Positions 24,060-32,414 of a stretch of 33,988 bases of DNA are shown here, in pieces. The translations under genes were made by a program, and so were the position numbers. Source of the DNA: Cyclobacteriaceae bacterium (lineage in GTDB: Bacteria; Bacteroidota; Bacteroidia; Cytophagales; Cyclobacteriaceae). The DNA is taken from NCBI GenBank assembly GCA_025350305.1, contig JANXYC010000239.1, forward strand, positions 1 to 33,988. Direction: 5' to 3'. The notes beneath the pieces are model-generated. The model was not told where the DNA came from. It ran no database searches and saw nothing but the letters and a program-made list of their open reading frames with translations. Every line of letters begins with the position of its first letter. The first letter of the stretch is position 1.

Positions 24060-25290
24060 ACTTTCCCATTACGAATTAATTCATCTCATGATTCAGCTGA
24101 GTGTAATGCTGGCTTTTGGCAGGATCATGGCTGAGGTAGCGAGAAAATTCAAGCAACCGGCAGTGGTAGGTGAAATTATTGCCGGACTTATCCTGGGCCC
24201 TACCATTCTGGGAACATTTTCTCCCGACTCTTTTGAATTATTGTTTCCTAAAACCGGGGCCTCTGCCATCGTATTGGACGGTTTCACTAAAGTAGCGGTC
24301 GTCATGCTTCTTTTTATCGCGGGACTTGAAGTGGATTTGCACATCGTTTTCCAACAAGGTAAACAAGCCATCTCATCCAGTTTCTTTGGCCTAATTATTC
24401 CGTTCTTTCTTGGATTTATAATACCGTATTCGTTCCCTTCTTTTTTCGGAGATACCGGTACCTCCGACCACCTTCTATTCGCCCTGTTCATGGGCACTGC
24501 CATGGCCATTTCAGCCTTGCCAGTAATCGTCCGAATCATGATGGACCTCAAGCTCTTTAAAACTAAGATTGGAATGTTGGTGGTTGCATCCGCGATGGTA
24601 GATGATGTAATCGGTTGGATGATTTTCTCAATCATTCTGGGTATGATCGGGAAAGGTGGGCAGATGGCGGTGGGTAACACGCTTCTTCTTACCGTAGGGT
24701 TTACGACATTCATGCTCACTATTGGTCGCGGACTCCTGAACCGTATGCTGCCGTGGGTAAATAAAAAACTCGCATGGCCGGGAGGTCTTCTCTCCTTATC
24801 ACTTTCGCTGTGCTTCCTTGCAGCGGCCTTTACCGAATACATCGGTATTCATGCCGTGTTTGGCGCATTCATCATTGGTATTGCTTTGGGTGACTCCGAA
24901 CACATGAGTGAACGGGCAAAAGAAATCGTCCATCAGTTCATCAATAATATTTTTGCTCCGTTATTTTTCGTTGCAATCGGATTGAAGGTGAACTTTCTGG
25001 TCAATTTCGATCCCTGGTTGACCCTTGTGATTATTGTAATAGCATTTGCCGGCAAAATTATTGGAAGCGGGTTGGGAACCCGACTGGGTGGTTTCACCTG
25101 GCGTGAGTCACTCGCTGCTGGTTTTGGTATGAATGCCCGCGGTGCCATGGAGATCATCCTGGGAATCGTGGCGCTTGAAAACGGGTTGATCAATGAGAAA
25201 GTGTTTGTCTCATTGGTCATCATGGCACTCATTACCAGCATGACCAGCGGACCACTCATGAGGTGGATGTTAAAGAAAGAAGGCCGTTAG
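24052..25290 (+). CDS. CPA2-type cation/proton antiporter
   Basis: The 412-residue integral membrane protein has about 12 hydrophobic segments. It carries CPA2 (NapA/KefB-like) hallmarks: KQPAVVGEIIAGLILGP (about 34-50), the ion-binding VDD pair Asp184-Asp185 in SAMVDDVIGW, and GFGMNARGAMEIILG near the C-terminal third. There is no TrkA-N or C-terminal regulatory domain; the adjacent universal stress protein may take that role. It likely exchanges Na+ or K+ for H+; selectivity cannot be read from the sequence. GTG start at 24052, overlapping the upstream gene by 8 bp and preceded by a strong Shine-Dalgarno. Confidence 0.93.
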   Translation: MAKLSHYELIHLMIQLSVMLAFGRIMAEVARKFKQPAVVGEIIAGLILGPTILGTFSPDSFELLFPKTGASAIVLDGFTKVAVVMLLFIAGLEVDLHIVFQQGKQAISSSFFGLIIPFFLGFIIPYSFPSFFGDTGTSDHLLFALFMGTAMAISALPVIVRIMMDLKLFKTKIGMLVVASAMVDDVIGWMIFSIILGMIGKGGQMAVGNTLLLTVGFTTFMLTIGRGLLNRMLPWVNKKLAWPGGLLSLSLSLCFLAAAFTEYIGIHAVFGAFIIGIALGDSEHMSERAKEIVHQFINNIFAPLFFVAIGLKVNFLVNFDPWLTLVIIVIAFAGKIIGSGLGTRLGGFTWRESLAAGFGMNARGAMEIILGIVALENGLINEKVFVSLVIMALITSMTSGPLMRWMLKKEGR

Positions 25291-25373
25291 CTGTTGGCCT
25301 TTGGGAGTTAGGTTCGCAACCCACAGTCAAAGACTAAAGGCCAGAAGGGCCGGAAATTAAATCGAAGTGCAGT

Positions 25374-25799
25374 ATGATAATTCGCAAGGCCACCACATCC
25401 GATGCCAGCGCTATCCAGCGCCTGTTGGTCCAGCTTGGTTATCCTGATTTTAGTGAGAATGATGTAATGGAAAAAATCATGTTGTACACGCAAGCAGGCT
25501 ATTGCATGCTGGTGGCAGAAACTGAAAGCCAGGTAGTAGGCTTTATTTCTTTACATTGGTTTGAATTAGTTCATTGGAAAGGAAAACTAGGCCGCATCAC
25601 ATCCTTCTGCATCGATGAAAAATTCCGTTCAAAAGGGGTTGGCCAACAATTGTTGCAATCGGGTGAAAAAATATTATTTAAAGAAGAGTCTGTTAAAATA
25701 GAAGTGACGAGCAATGCAAGACGAACACAAGCGCATGCGTTTTATCTCAAGGCCGGTTACGTAGAAGACTCCCGGAGGTTTGTGAAGTACAGGAGTTGA
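25374..25799 (+). CDS. GNAT-family N-acetyltransferase
   Basis: The 141-residue product has the GNAT fold order: IIRKATTSDASAIQRLL at the N-terminus, the central strand VVGFISLHWF, and the acetyl-CoA pyrophosphate-binding motif FRSKGVGQQLL (about 84-94). It ends with an AHAFYLKAGYVE segment characteristic of the C-terminal part. The acceptor (small amine, antibiotic or protein) is unknown. It follows the antiporter by 83 bp on the same strand. The spacer has the inverted repeat GGCCTTT / AAAGGCC, so co-transcription is uncertain. Confidence 0.9.
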   Translation: MIIRKATTSDASAIQRLLVQLGYPDFSENDVMEKIMLYTQAGYCMLVAETESQVVGFISLHWFELVHWKGKLGRITSFCIDEKFRSKGVGQQLLQSGEKILFKEESVKIEVTSNARRTQAHAFYLKAGYVEDSRRFVKYRS

Positions 25800-26211
25800 A
25801 AGCCGTGAATCAAGAAGTTGAAAATGGGCATCTCTAAAAACCTTGCCTTTTATGGCCTCAACCCTTCACCCTTCTCCGGAAGAGAAGGGTACAAGGAGTT
25901 TTTAGAGACGCCCATATGTAGAAAGTACAGTCTCCTCCCTTCTCAATTCACATCTTCTTCCTTCTCAACTCCTATTTATTAAATTTACAGGAGCTCACGC
26001 GAATTGAGCTGCTGGAAAAAGATAATCATATGGATGGGAATTGAATTAGCTCCAGCGGAGCGACCTGTTCTCCGGGCTTCTGCACAATCAAAATGTCCAT
26101 TGAGCTAAAGCCCTTTTAGATCCTCACATTTAACCACGGCATTAAGGCTGTTATTCAAATCCCTTCATCACGGACTTTAGTCCAAACGCGATAATTGGCA
26201 ATATGCCCACC
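25800..26211. other. 412-bp repeat-rich intergenic region
   Basis: No gene is visible. It holds a nested fold-back element (25824-25915), a small hairpin GCTCCAGCGGAGC (26049-26061) and three degenerate palindromes with a TTAAG/CTAAAG-type core: at 26102-26113 (GAGCTAAAGCCC), 26134-26153 (CCACGGCATTAAGGCTGTTA) and 26168-26188 (GGACTTTAGTCC inside). The last group resembles the perfect palindrome after sodB. The stretch looks like an accumulation site for non-coding repeats between two convergent genes. Confidence 0.65.
25824..25915. repeat. Nested fold-back (inverted-repeat) element
   Basis: The left arm ATGGGCATCTCTAAAAACC..CTTG (25824-25845) is complementary to the right arm CAAGGAGTTTTTAGAGACGC.. 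(25892-25915), with one mismatch and a two-base insertion. Inside sits a second perfect 9-bp hairpin, ACCCTTCTC (25868-25876) with GAGAAGGGT (25882-25890) and a five-base loop. The whole 92 bp could extrude as a cruciform. It resembles a miniature inverted-repeat element, but no target duplication or transposase is apparent. Confidence 0.8.
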
Positions 26212-26871
26212 TTATTGAATCGCATCCTTCAAAAACTCATTCAACGGCTTCATCGCCCTGCTTGCCTCTGTAATCTGTTTTAAGAACTTCTTGTCTTTCA
26301 CTTCTGCATCAGTAAATGCATGTGATACGATGAAGGTCTTGTGCTTGAGCCACTCAATCCGTGGATGGTCTTTCGCGTAGCCTTTGGGCATGTTCTTCAG
26401 TTTATCAAAATCGGAAAAGCCCTTAAACCACTTTTTGAATTTCTTGTCTCTCAGAATTTTCTCCAGCTTCTCACCATTGTAATCGATCTCCTGGCGAATC
26501 TTGCCGAGGTTCGCAGGATCGGGCATATAAATTCCGCCGGCAACAAAACTCCCTCCTGGCTGGATGTGCAAATAAAATCCCGGCTCTTGAACGAGTTTGC
26601 CGTTAGGTGAAAAGCCAGCCCCCATGTTGGTCTTGTACGGCCGCTTGTCTTTGCTGAATCGCACATCGCGGTAAATGCGGAACGGAAGTTTCTTCGGGTT
26701 CAATCCGGCCAACGATGGATTGAATTTAATCAGCTCTTCCAAAACCTTTCCTACAAACAATTCGAACTCTTCTTTCGCTTGCAGGTAGTCGCTCTTATTT
26801 TTTTCAAACCAGCCCCGGTCATTGTTTTTCGAAAGAGCTTTGAGAAATTTGAGGATGTGTGAGAAGTCCAT
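26212..26871 (-). CDS. DUF2461 domain-containing protein
   Basis: The 219-residue soluble protein is recognisable as DUF2461 (TIGR02453). It starts MDFSHILKFLKALSKNNDRG with the hallmark WFEKNKSDY. The conserved LPFRIYRDVRFSKDKRPYK block (about 63-81) is followed by GAGFSPNG and GFYLHIQPGGSFVAGGIY. The biochemical role is unknown; some members occur near toxin or DNA-related genes, but here it is isolated between repeat-rich spacers. Convergent with the acetyltransferase gene. A GC-rich repeat lies upstream, between it and the stop of murF. Confidence 0.92.
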   Translation of the reverse strand: MDFSHILKFLKALSKNNDRGWFEKNKSDYLQAKEEFELFVGKVLEELIKFNPSLAGLNPKKLPFRIYRDVRFSKDKRPYKTNMGAGFSPNGKLVQEPGFYLHIQPGGSFVAGGIYMPDPANLGKIRQEIDYNGEKLEKILRDKKFKKWFKGFSDFDKLKNMPKGYAKDHPRIEWLKHKTFIVSHAFTDAEVKDKKFLKQITEASRAMKPLNEFLKDAIQ

Positions 26872-26946
26872 GCAATTGGGGTTATTGTTTTGTAGAAAAA
26901 ATGCAATTTTCCAGCTGATTAACGTAGATCAAAGATTCAAAAAATT

Positions 26947-27021
26947 ACCCACATCTGCTTGCCCGCCGAAGCCTTCTTGACTGACGAAGCCTTGGCGCAG
27001 TCAGTGGTGTAGGCGGGCGGG
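26947..27021 (-). repeat. GC-rich dispersed palindromic repeat, copy B
   Basis: Read on the minus strand this copy carries CCTACACCACTGACTGCGCC, then AAGGCTTCGTCAGTCAAGAA and GGCTTCGGCGGGCAAGCAG. It aligns with the second half of copy A (12709-12758), with a few substitutions and no large gaps. It sits between murF and DUF2461, in inverted orientation relative to copy A. Confidence 0.8.
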
Positions 27022-27056
27022 AAATGTATTCAAAATCTTTTAGTTGGCTCCATCCC

Positions 27057-28340
27057 TCATATAAACTCAACCAACTTTTCCAACGCCATACCCCTTGAAG
27101 CCTTGATCAAAATGAGGGCGTTGACTATCGGGCGGACCTGCAATTCTTTTACCAACTCCTCCGTTGACCTGAAAAACTTTCCTTGCGGGAAGGTTTTTTC
27201 CGCTACACCCATGAGGGGTCCACACAGATAAGCTTCCGTTATTCCATTCTCTTTTAAAATAGTCCCGATCCTTGCATGCTCTACGGGGGCTTCGTCTTCC
27301 AATTCATACATGTCTCCCAGGATAGCAATTTTTTTTACGGCGTGCATCTTTGCAAGATTTTCGATCGCAGCCTCCATTGAGCTGGGGTTGGCATTATAGG
27401 CGTCGAGAATAATCGTGTTGCTCCCTTTTTTTATCACTTGTGAACGCATGTTGTCGGGAATATACTCAGCGACTGCTTGATGGGCTGCTGCTGACTCCAC
27501 CCCAAAATATTTTCCGATACACAATGCGACGGCGATGTTTTCAAAGTTATACCGACCGATAAGTTGTGTTCTAATTTCTTCTCCCGTTTCAGCACGCAAC
27601 ACTACACAAGGATCTGCTTCTATAAAATCACAATGATAGTAATCCCCTTTGGCTGGATAAAAGACAGGGTCCTTCATTCGTTTCGCCATGTTGGTTAACA
27701 TCGGATTTTGCGAATTGACAAACACACCTCCTCCTTGCGAGATCAAATACTGATATAATTCTGATTTTCCACGGACAACATTTTCAAATCCGCCGAAAGT
27801 TCCAATGTGGGCCTTACCTATATTGGTAATAAAGCCATGCGTCGGATTAGCAATCCCGCTGAGGGTAGCAATCTCGCCCAGATGATTCGCTCCCATTTCA
27901 ATCACGGCTATTTCGTGCGAGCGATCGATGGCGAGAATCGTCAGGGGTACGCCGATATGGTTATTCAGATTACCATGGGTTGCACGAGTTTTAAACTTCT
28001 TGCTCACTACTGCGTTCACCAATTCTTTGCAGGTTGTTTTGCCATTCGAACCCGTCAGACCGATCACCGGAATTTGCAATTGGCACCGGTGGTGGTGGGC
28101 CAGATCCTGAAGAGCTTTCAGACTATCCGCTACTAAAATGTACCGGTCATTTACAACAAACTTCTTTTCGTCTACCACGGCGTAGCTCGCACCTTTTGCG
28201 AGTGCTTCACCGGCTAACTCATTTGCATTAAAGCTGGGGCCTTTTAGCGAAAAGAATACCGAACCGGACGTGATCTGGCGCGTGTCCGTAGATACTTTAC
28301 CGGTTTCTAAATACTTTTGGTACAATTTGCCGATTTCCAT
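27057..28340 (-). CDS. murF: UDP-MurNAc-tripeptide--D-Ala-D-Ala ligase MurF
   Basis: MurF adds D-alanyl-D-alanine to the muramyl tripeptide, the last cytoplasmic ligation in peptidoglycan precursor synthesis. The N-terminal domain has the Mur signature VSTDTRQITSGSVFFSLKG. The ATP-binding loop is GLTGSNGKTT, followed by the central ligase elements THGNLNNHIGVPLT and EMGANHLGEI. The C-terminal ligase domain contains ILDAYNANPSSM and ILGDMYELED. I start at ATG 28340 (MEIGKLYQKYL, 427 residues); an ATG at 28373 adds 11 residues without family support. It stands alone, outside a dcw cluster, divergent from the VCBS gene 49 bp away. Confidence 0.95.
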   Translation of the reverse strand: MEIGKLYQKYLETGKVSTDTRQITSGSVFFSLKGPSFNANELAGEALAKGASYAVVDEKKFVVNDRYILVADSLKALQDLAHHHRCQLQIPVIGLTGSNGKTTCKELVNAVVSKKFKTRATHGNLNNHIGVPLTILAIDRSHEIAVIEMGANHLGEIATLSGIANPTHGFITNIGKAHIGTFGGFENVVRGKSELYQYLISQGGGVFVNSQNPMLTNMAKRMKDPVFYPAKGDYYHCDFIEADPCVVLRAETGEEIRTQLIGRYNFENIAVALCIGKYFGVESAAAHQAVAEYIPDNMRSQVIKKGSNTIILDAYNANPSSMEAAIENLAKMHAVKKIAILGDMYELEDEAPVEHARIGTILKENGITEAYLCGPLMGVAEKTFPQGKFFRSTEELVKELQVRPIVNALILIKASRGMALEKLVEFI

Positions 28341-28389
28341 GGTGATTTTTCCAGCGTGAAAGATAACAGTCAAAAAATGCCCGGCGGTA

Positions 28390-30591
28390 ATGAACTATAA
28401 ATTATTTACGGTGCGCTTCCTGTTTTTCCTGTTCATTCCCTTCTCGTTGCTGGCCCAGTTCACGTATACCGTCGATCAGTCCATTCCACTAGAGGTCATC
28501 GGCAAAACATTGCTGAATCCGTGGGCGGGCGGACTTAACGCTGCCCAAGTCAATACCATGGACCTCAACGCAGACGGACAGGCTGACCTGGTGATTTTCG
28601 ACAAGACTGCGTCCAAGATCAGCACATTTCTTGCCCAGAACAATACCTATCGCTATGCACCGGAGTATGAAATTCTTTTTCCATCAGCGATCAGTACGTT
28701 TGTCGTATTACGCGACTATAACTGCGATGGCAAGAAAGACCTGTTTACGTTTGGGCAAATCGGGATTTTTGTTTTCCAAAATGTAACCCAGGCCGGCAAA
28801 CCACTATCCTGGAAAAAACTTTCATTTTATAATAGCGAAACATCTCTTCACAGTGAAGTGCTTCTCACGAAGGGATTCTCCATGACAAATTTACTGCCGG
28901 GTGCCAACGACCTGCCAAACTTTACCGACATGGATGGTGATGGTGACCTGGATGTTTTGAATATGAAATTTGTAAACCCCAGCCAGGCCGAATATCATAA
29001 AAATTTCAGCATGGAACTTTATGGCACGTGTGACTCGCTCGCACTCGTGCGACAGACCCAGCAATGGGGTAACTTTTTGGAATGCAGTTGTGGAAAGATT
29101 GCGTTCGGAAACCAAACCTGTGCTCAAATTGGTGGTCGTATTGAACATACCGGTGGCAAGGCCTTGTTAACCATCGACATGGATAATGATGGTGATAAGG
29201 ACCTTCTCTTTTCGGAAGAAACCTGTTCGCGCATTTATTACCTGGAAAATGTTGGCACCCCCACAGTAGCGTCGATGAATAGTCCTTCGCTATTCCCGGC
29301 CTCCTTTCCGGTAGGCATCCAACTTTATCCGGCGCCGTATCTGGAGGATGTAGACTTTGATGGTAAACTAGACCTGCTTTCATCACCAAACCTTGAAGGG
29401 CGCGACCAGCTCAGCAATAATTTTGTGCAGTCCCTTTGGCTTTATAAGAACACGGGTACGAATCAGCTCCCCAACTTCACTTACGTAAAAGATAATTTCC
29501 TGCAGGAGGATATGATTGACGTGGGTGATAATTCCGCACCCGCGTTCCTGGATATCGACCGGGATGGTGATGAGGATCTTTTCATCGGTCAGTTTGCTGA
29601 CGACAAATTGCAAAGTTCAATTGGCTATTACCAAAATACAGGCACGGCCACCACACCTGCTTTTAAATTGGCAACCAAGGATTTTGTAGGTATCTCTTTG
29701 CTCTCTTTGTATAATATCAAACCTCAGTTTGTCGATGTGGACGGAAATGGCGGAGTGGATCTGGTATTTACCGCTTCTGAACAACAAACCGGGAGGACGA
29801 GTCTTTTCTACGTTTTGAGCTCAAGTGCGAATTCATCTTCCTTTGGCGGACAGGAATTGAAAACCATATCCATCACAGTCGGTCAAAATGAAAATGTGAC
29901 GATGACTGACATTGACCAGGACGGCAAACCTGATTTATTGATCGGCACATCCATCGGGTCATTGGAATATTGGAGAAACACGGGAAGCGGAAATACATTT
30001 TCACTTGCGAATGATAAATACCTGGGTCTTGGCGATAGCCCCTTTCGTCAAAATTTGAATGCTGTTGTTGGTGATGTGGACGGTGATGGCCACGATGATC
30101 TGGTTGTTGGTGACCAGGCAGGGACCCTTTCCGTTTACAGAGACTTTCGTTCGGCCGGTGCTAGCCCACAACCGGTGACAGACATCGTGTACAACGCGTT
30201 CTCAAAATCGTACGCAACAAAGAATTTAGGTGGAAAATTGCGCCCTGTCATCGCCAATCTTTTTGGGACTGACAAACCGGAGATTGTGGTTGGCAATACC
30301 TTGGGTGGGCTGTACGTGCTGAAAAATGACAAGGGGTTATCACTAACCGATGTACCTACTATTATCCTGTTTCCCAATCCTCTTCCTTCCGGGCAATCTC
30401 TTTCAATTAAAACAGACCGCAACGCAAGAATGGAAATCTATACAGTACTTGGCCAGCGAATAGGTACTTCCATGTTCGTACCGGCCAATCAAATTATTTC
30501 TTATCCTGTTCAGGGGGTCGCCGCGGGAATTTACATTGCCCGCTTTACAGCCGGCGCAAAGACCACCGCTGTGCGTTTTATTGTCCAATAA
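28390..30591 (+). CDS. Secreted VCBS/FG-GAP repeat protein with T9SS sorting domain
   Basis: The 733-residue product has a signal peptide (FLFFLFIPFSLLAQ). It then carries at least eight acidic Ca-binding-type loops of the pattern D-x-[DN]-x-D-G-x-x-D-L, for instance DMDGDGDLDVLN, DMDNDGDKDLLF, DIDRDGDEDLFIG, DVDGNGGVDLVF and DVDGDGHDDLVVGD. These are the calcium sites of FG-GAP/VCBS repeats that build a beta-propeller. The last 75 residues (VPTIILFPNPLPSGQSLSIK to the terminal RFIVQ) match the Bacteroidota type IX C-terminal sorting domain. It is therefore predicted to be exported through Sec and then T9SS, and displayed or released. Such proteins often bind carbohydrate or protein partners; no enzymatic domain is visible. 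It is followed 12 bp later by a HAD gene. Confidence 0.92.
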   Translation: MNYKLFTVRFLFFLFIPFSLLAQFTYTVDQSIPLEVIGKTLLNPWAGGLNAAQVNTMDLNADGQADLVIFDKTASKISTFLAQNNTYRYAPEYEILFPSAISTFVVLRDYNCDGKKDLFTFGQIGIFVFQNVTQAGKPLSWKKLSFYNSETSLHSEVLLTKGFSMTNLLPGANDLPNFTDMDGDGDLDVLNMKFVNPSQAEYHKNFSMELYGTCDSLALVRQTQQWGNFLECSCGKIAFGNQTCAQIGGRIEHTGGKALLTIDMDNDGDKDLLFSEETCSRIYYLENVGTPTVASMNSPSLFPASFPVGIQLYPAPYLEDVDFDGKLDLLSSPNLEGRDQLSNNFVQSLWLYKNTGTNQLPNFTYVKDNFLQEDMIDVGDNSAPAFLDIDRDGDEDLFIGQFADDKLQSSIGYYQNTGTATTPAFKLATKDFVGISLLSLYNIKPQFVDVDGNGGVDLVFTASEQQTGRTSLFYVLSSSANSSSFGGQELKTISITVGQNENVTMTDIDQDGKPDLLIGTSIGSLEYWRNTGSGNTFSLANDKYLGLGDSPFRQNLNAVVGDVDGDGHDDLVVGDQAGTLSVYRDFRSAGASPQPVTDIVYNAFSKSYATKNLGGKLRPVIANLFGTDKPEIVVGNTLGGLYVLKNDKGLSLTDVPTIILFPNPLPSGQSLSIKTDRNARMEIYTVLGQRIGTSMFVPANQIISYPVQGVAAGIYIARFTAGAKTTAVRFIVQ

Positions 30592-30603
30592 TTTTTTAAA
30601 CCT

Positions 30604-31263
30604 ATGATCAAAAACTTTGCCGTTATTTTTGACATGGACGGCGTGATTGTTGATAGTAACCCATTCCACAAGATAGCCATCCGGCAATTTTGTAGCCAGC
30701 ATGGTTACGAACTCAGCGAACAACAGCTTCGTGAAAAAATTTACGGAAGAACCAATAAAGATTGGCTGACGAATCTTTTTGGTACGCTGGATGAAAGACA
30801 ACTTCAGGCTTACGCAGATGAGAAAGAGGCCCTTTTTCGCGACCTTTATAAAGAAGATATCGTGCCATTGAAGGGACTACGCGACTTTCTTGATCTTCTT
30901 GATCATCATCAGATACCAAGAGCCATTGCCACATCCGCTCCCCGTACTAATGTGGATTTTACATTGTCAAAAACAGGGTTGAAAAAATATTTTCCCGTAA
31001 TCCTTGATGACACGTTTGTTTCCCGGGGCAAGCCTGATCCGGAAATTTATATAAAGACTGCCGCTGCTTTAGGAATCCCCAACAGGCAGTGCATCGTGCT
31101 GGAAGATTCCATTTCCGGTGTTGAAGCCGGGAAAAGTGCTGGCTCCAAAGTAGTGGGTATTTCAACAACGCACACGGCAGCGGAATTATCAAATACAGAT
31201 TGCGTTATTATCAATTTTGAAGGCTTGGATCCGTTCTTTTTGATTTCCTTAATCCAACAATAA
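30604..31263 (+). CDS. HAD-superfamily phosphatase, beta-phosphoglucomutase-like
   Basis: The 219-residue protein has all four HAD motifs: FDMDGVIVDS (residues 9-18, nucleophile in the DxD), the SAP/T region ATSAPRTN, a lysine in SRGKPDPEIY, and the acidic motif VLEDSISGVEAG. The helical cap between motifs I and II (about 20-85) is subclass I, as in beta-phosphoglucomutase and phosphoglycolate phosphatase. Substrate cannot be assigned. It lies 12 bp after the VCBS gene, so the two may share a transcript, but a functional link is unclear. Confidence 0.9.
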   Translation: MIKNFAVIFDMDGVIVDSNPFHKIAIRQFCSQHGYELSEQQLREKIYGRTNKDWLTNLFGTLDERQLQAYADEKEALFRDLYKEDIVPLKGLRDFLDLLDHHQIPRAIATSAPRTNVDFTLSKTGLKKYFPVILDDTFVSRGKPDPEIYIKTAAALGIPNRQCIVLEDSISGVEAGKSAGSKVVGISTTHTAAELSNTDCVIINFEGLDPFFLISLIQQ

Positions 31264-31273
31264 CCCATCCCTC

Positions 31274-31723
31274 ATGAGAAGGAGTTTGTTCACCCTGGCT
31301 ATAGCACTTTTAAGTCTTCCTTCTTATTCTCAAAAATCAAAAGGAGATGTTTATTACCAGCAGGCAAAAGACCTGTTGGATGGAGGTGATTCTAAAAAAG
31401 CAGTAAAAATATTTTTGAACGCAAGGGAAGAATATCTGAAAGAGAATAATTATTACCGGTATTTTGTAGCAACGCAAAGTGTTTCCATCATCTTCCAGGA
31501 CGCCAGCGAAGGAAAAGCTGCCGAGAAACTGATCCTGGAAACAAATTCTGTAATCCCATGAAATTCCAATAATAATTTGATACTGCATGCCAAGCTGCAG
31601 GATAATCTTGCTTACACCTATCTCTACGTTTTAAATCGGGCTGAAGACGCATTGAAAGCCTATAGTGAATCCATCCGGTTATCCCCGATTTTTCTTCGCA
31701 AAGCCAGGGCCTTCAGTTCATAG
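31274..31723 (+). pseudogene. Broken TPR protein gene, N-terminal fragment (plus strand)
   Basis: The frame from ATG 31274 encodes a signal peptide (LFTLAIALLSLPSYSQ) and a TPR-like region, then hits TGA at 31559. The same frame remains convincingly coding beyond that stop: LHAKLQDNLAYTYLYVLNRA and EDALKAYSESIRLSP continue TPR helices. Homology-like sequence ends near 31683, where the frame runs into DNA belonging to the opposite-strand gene, stopping at 31721. So it has both an internal nonsense codon and a lost 3' part. It starts 10 bp after the HAD gene. The intact form may have been a TPR signalling protein. Confidence 0.75.
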
Positions 31724-32022
31724 GTCAATGCTTCCGGGTAGTTCCCTTGTGCCTCATGGATGATCCCAACATAGGTAAGGGCCTCTGCCTCGATAGCCTC
31801 CAGATGAGCATCCTTCGACATTTCGAGTGCCTTTAATCCAAACTGCCGCGCTGTGTCGGCATTGATGAAGCGGTATTGCCAGCACAATTCAAGCAGAACT
31901 TTGATCTTCTCCACATTGTCCACGTTGGGCAATAAAGCTTTTAAGCTGTCGGTATTGCCATTTTGAGCAAAAGAGGTCACTCCCAACATCGTAGCCAGCA
32001 GAAATGAAAAGAAGTATTGCAT
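31660..32022 (-). pseudogene. Truncated TPR protein gene, N-terminal fragment (minus strand)
   Basis: From ATG 32022 the product has a signal peptide (YFFSFLLATMLGVTSFAQ) and then TPR-type helices (VEKIKVLLELCWQYRFINAD, EAEALTYVGIIHEAQGNYPE, ALTYELKALALRRKIGDN). The repeat pattern breaks right after RRKIGDN and a stop follows (RMDSL). That pattern is usual in Bacteroidota TPR-containing sensor kinases, which would continue for hundreds more residues. An upstream in-frame ATG at 32196 lies inside rpmB and is unlikely. Truncated at the same junction as the plus-strand fragment; probably non-functional. Confidence 0.7.
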
Positions 32023-32087
32023 ATCTAAAAATTTACCTGCCAAAAATACAATCAAGAGGGCCTGCTTCTCATTATTTTCAATCCTCC

Positions 32088-32119
32088 TTGGATAATTGAG
32101 GCTCTTTTGCCGATATTTG
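32088..32119 (+). promoter_or_regulatory. Candidate promoter for the rpmB operon
   Basis: TTG at 32088-32090 is followed after 21 bases by GATATTTG at 32112-32119, a 7/8 match to TAnnTTTG. The sequence continues GCAGTCC, echoing GCAGCCC after the candidate rpmH promoter. It lies 38 bp upstream of the rpmB ATG. Inferred from the motif and from resemblance to the rpmH promoter. Confidence 0.5.
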
Positions 32120-32157
32120 CAGTCCTTTTTAAGGAAAGGCCTAAAAATCAATATGTT

Positions 32158-32397
32158 ATGGCAAGGGTTTGTGAAATCACCGGAAAGCGTCCCCATTCAG
32201 GAAACAAAGTTTCTCACGCTAATAATAAGACCAAAAGAAAGTTCTATCCGAACCTTCATACAAAGCGCTTTTTTATTCCCGAGGAGGGGAAGTGGATCAC
32301 GCTGAAAGTTTCCACCAAAGCGATCAAGACCATCAATAGCAAGGGCATTACCGCTGTATTAAAAGAGGCCCGCGAAAAGGGTATGTTGGCAAACTGA
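32158..32397 (+). CDS. rpmB: 50S ribosomal protein L28
   Basis: L28 is a small basic protein of the large ribosomal subunit. The 79-residue product starts MARVCEITGKRPHSGNKVSH, with the conserved ANNKTKRKFYPNLHTKRF and TLKVSTKAIKTINSKG segments. The ATG at 32158 is correct; other in-frame ATGs upstream would add a non-conserved extension. The family's Zn-type cysteines are mostly absent; only Cys5 remains. First gene of the rpmB-rpmG-DUF4295 unit, 17 bp before rpmG. Confidence 0.97.
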   Translation: MARVCEITGKRPHSGNKVSHANNKTKRKFYPNLHTKRFFIPEEGKWITLKVSTKAIKTINSKGITAVLKEAREKGMLAN

Positions 32398-32414
32398 TTT
32401 AAATTAAGAAGACC

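Noticed and set aside
24093-24842. 249-codon minus-strand frame
   Set aside because: It is fully antisense to the well-supported antiporter gene and shows low-complexity composition.
25296-25343. GGCCTTT / AAAGGCC inverted repeat as a terminator after the antiporter
   Set aside because: The loop is over 30 bases and no T-run follows, so it is too weak to call.
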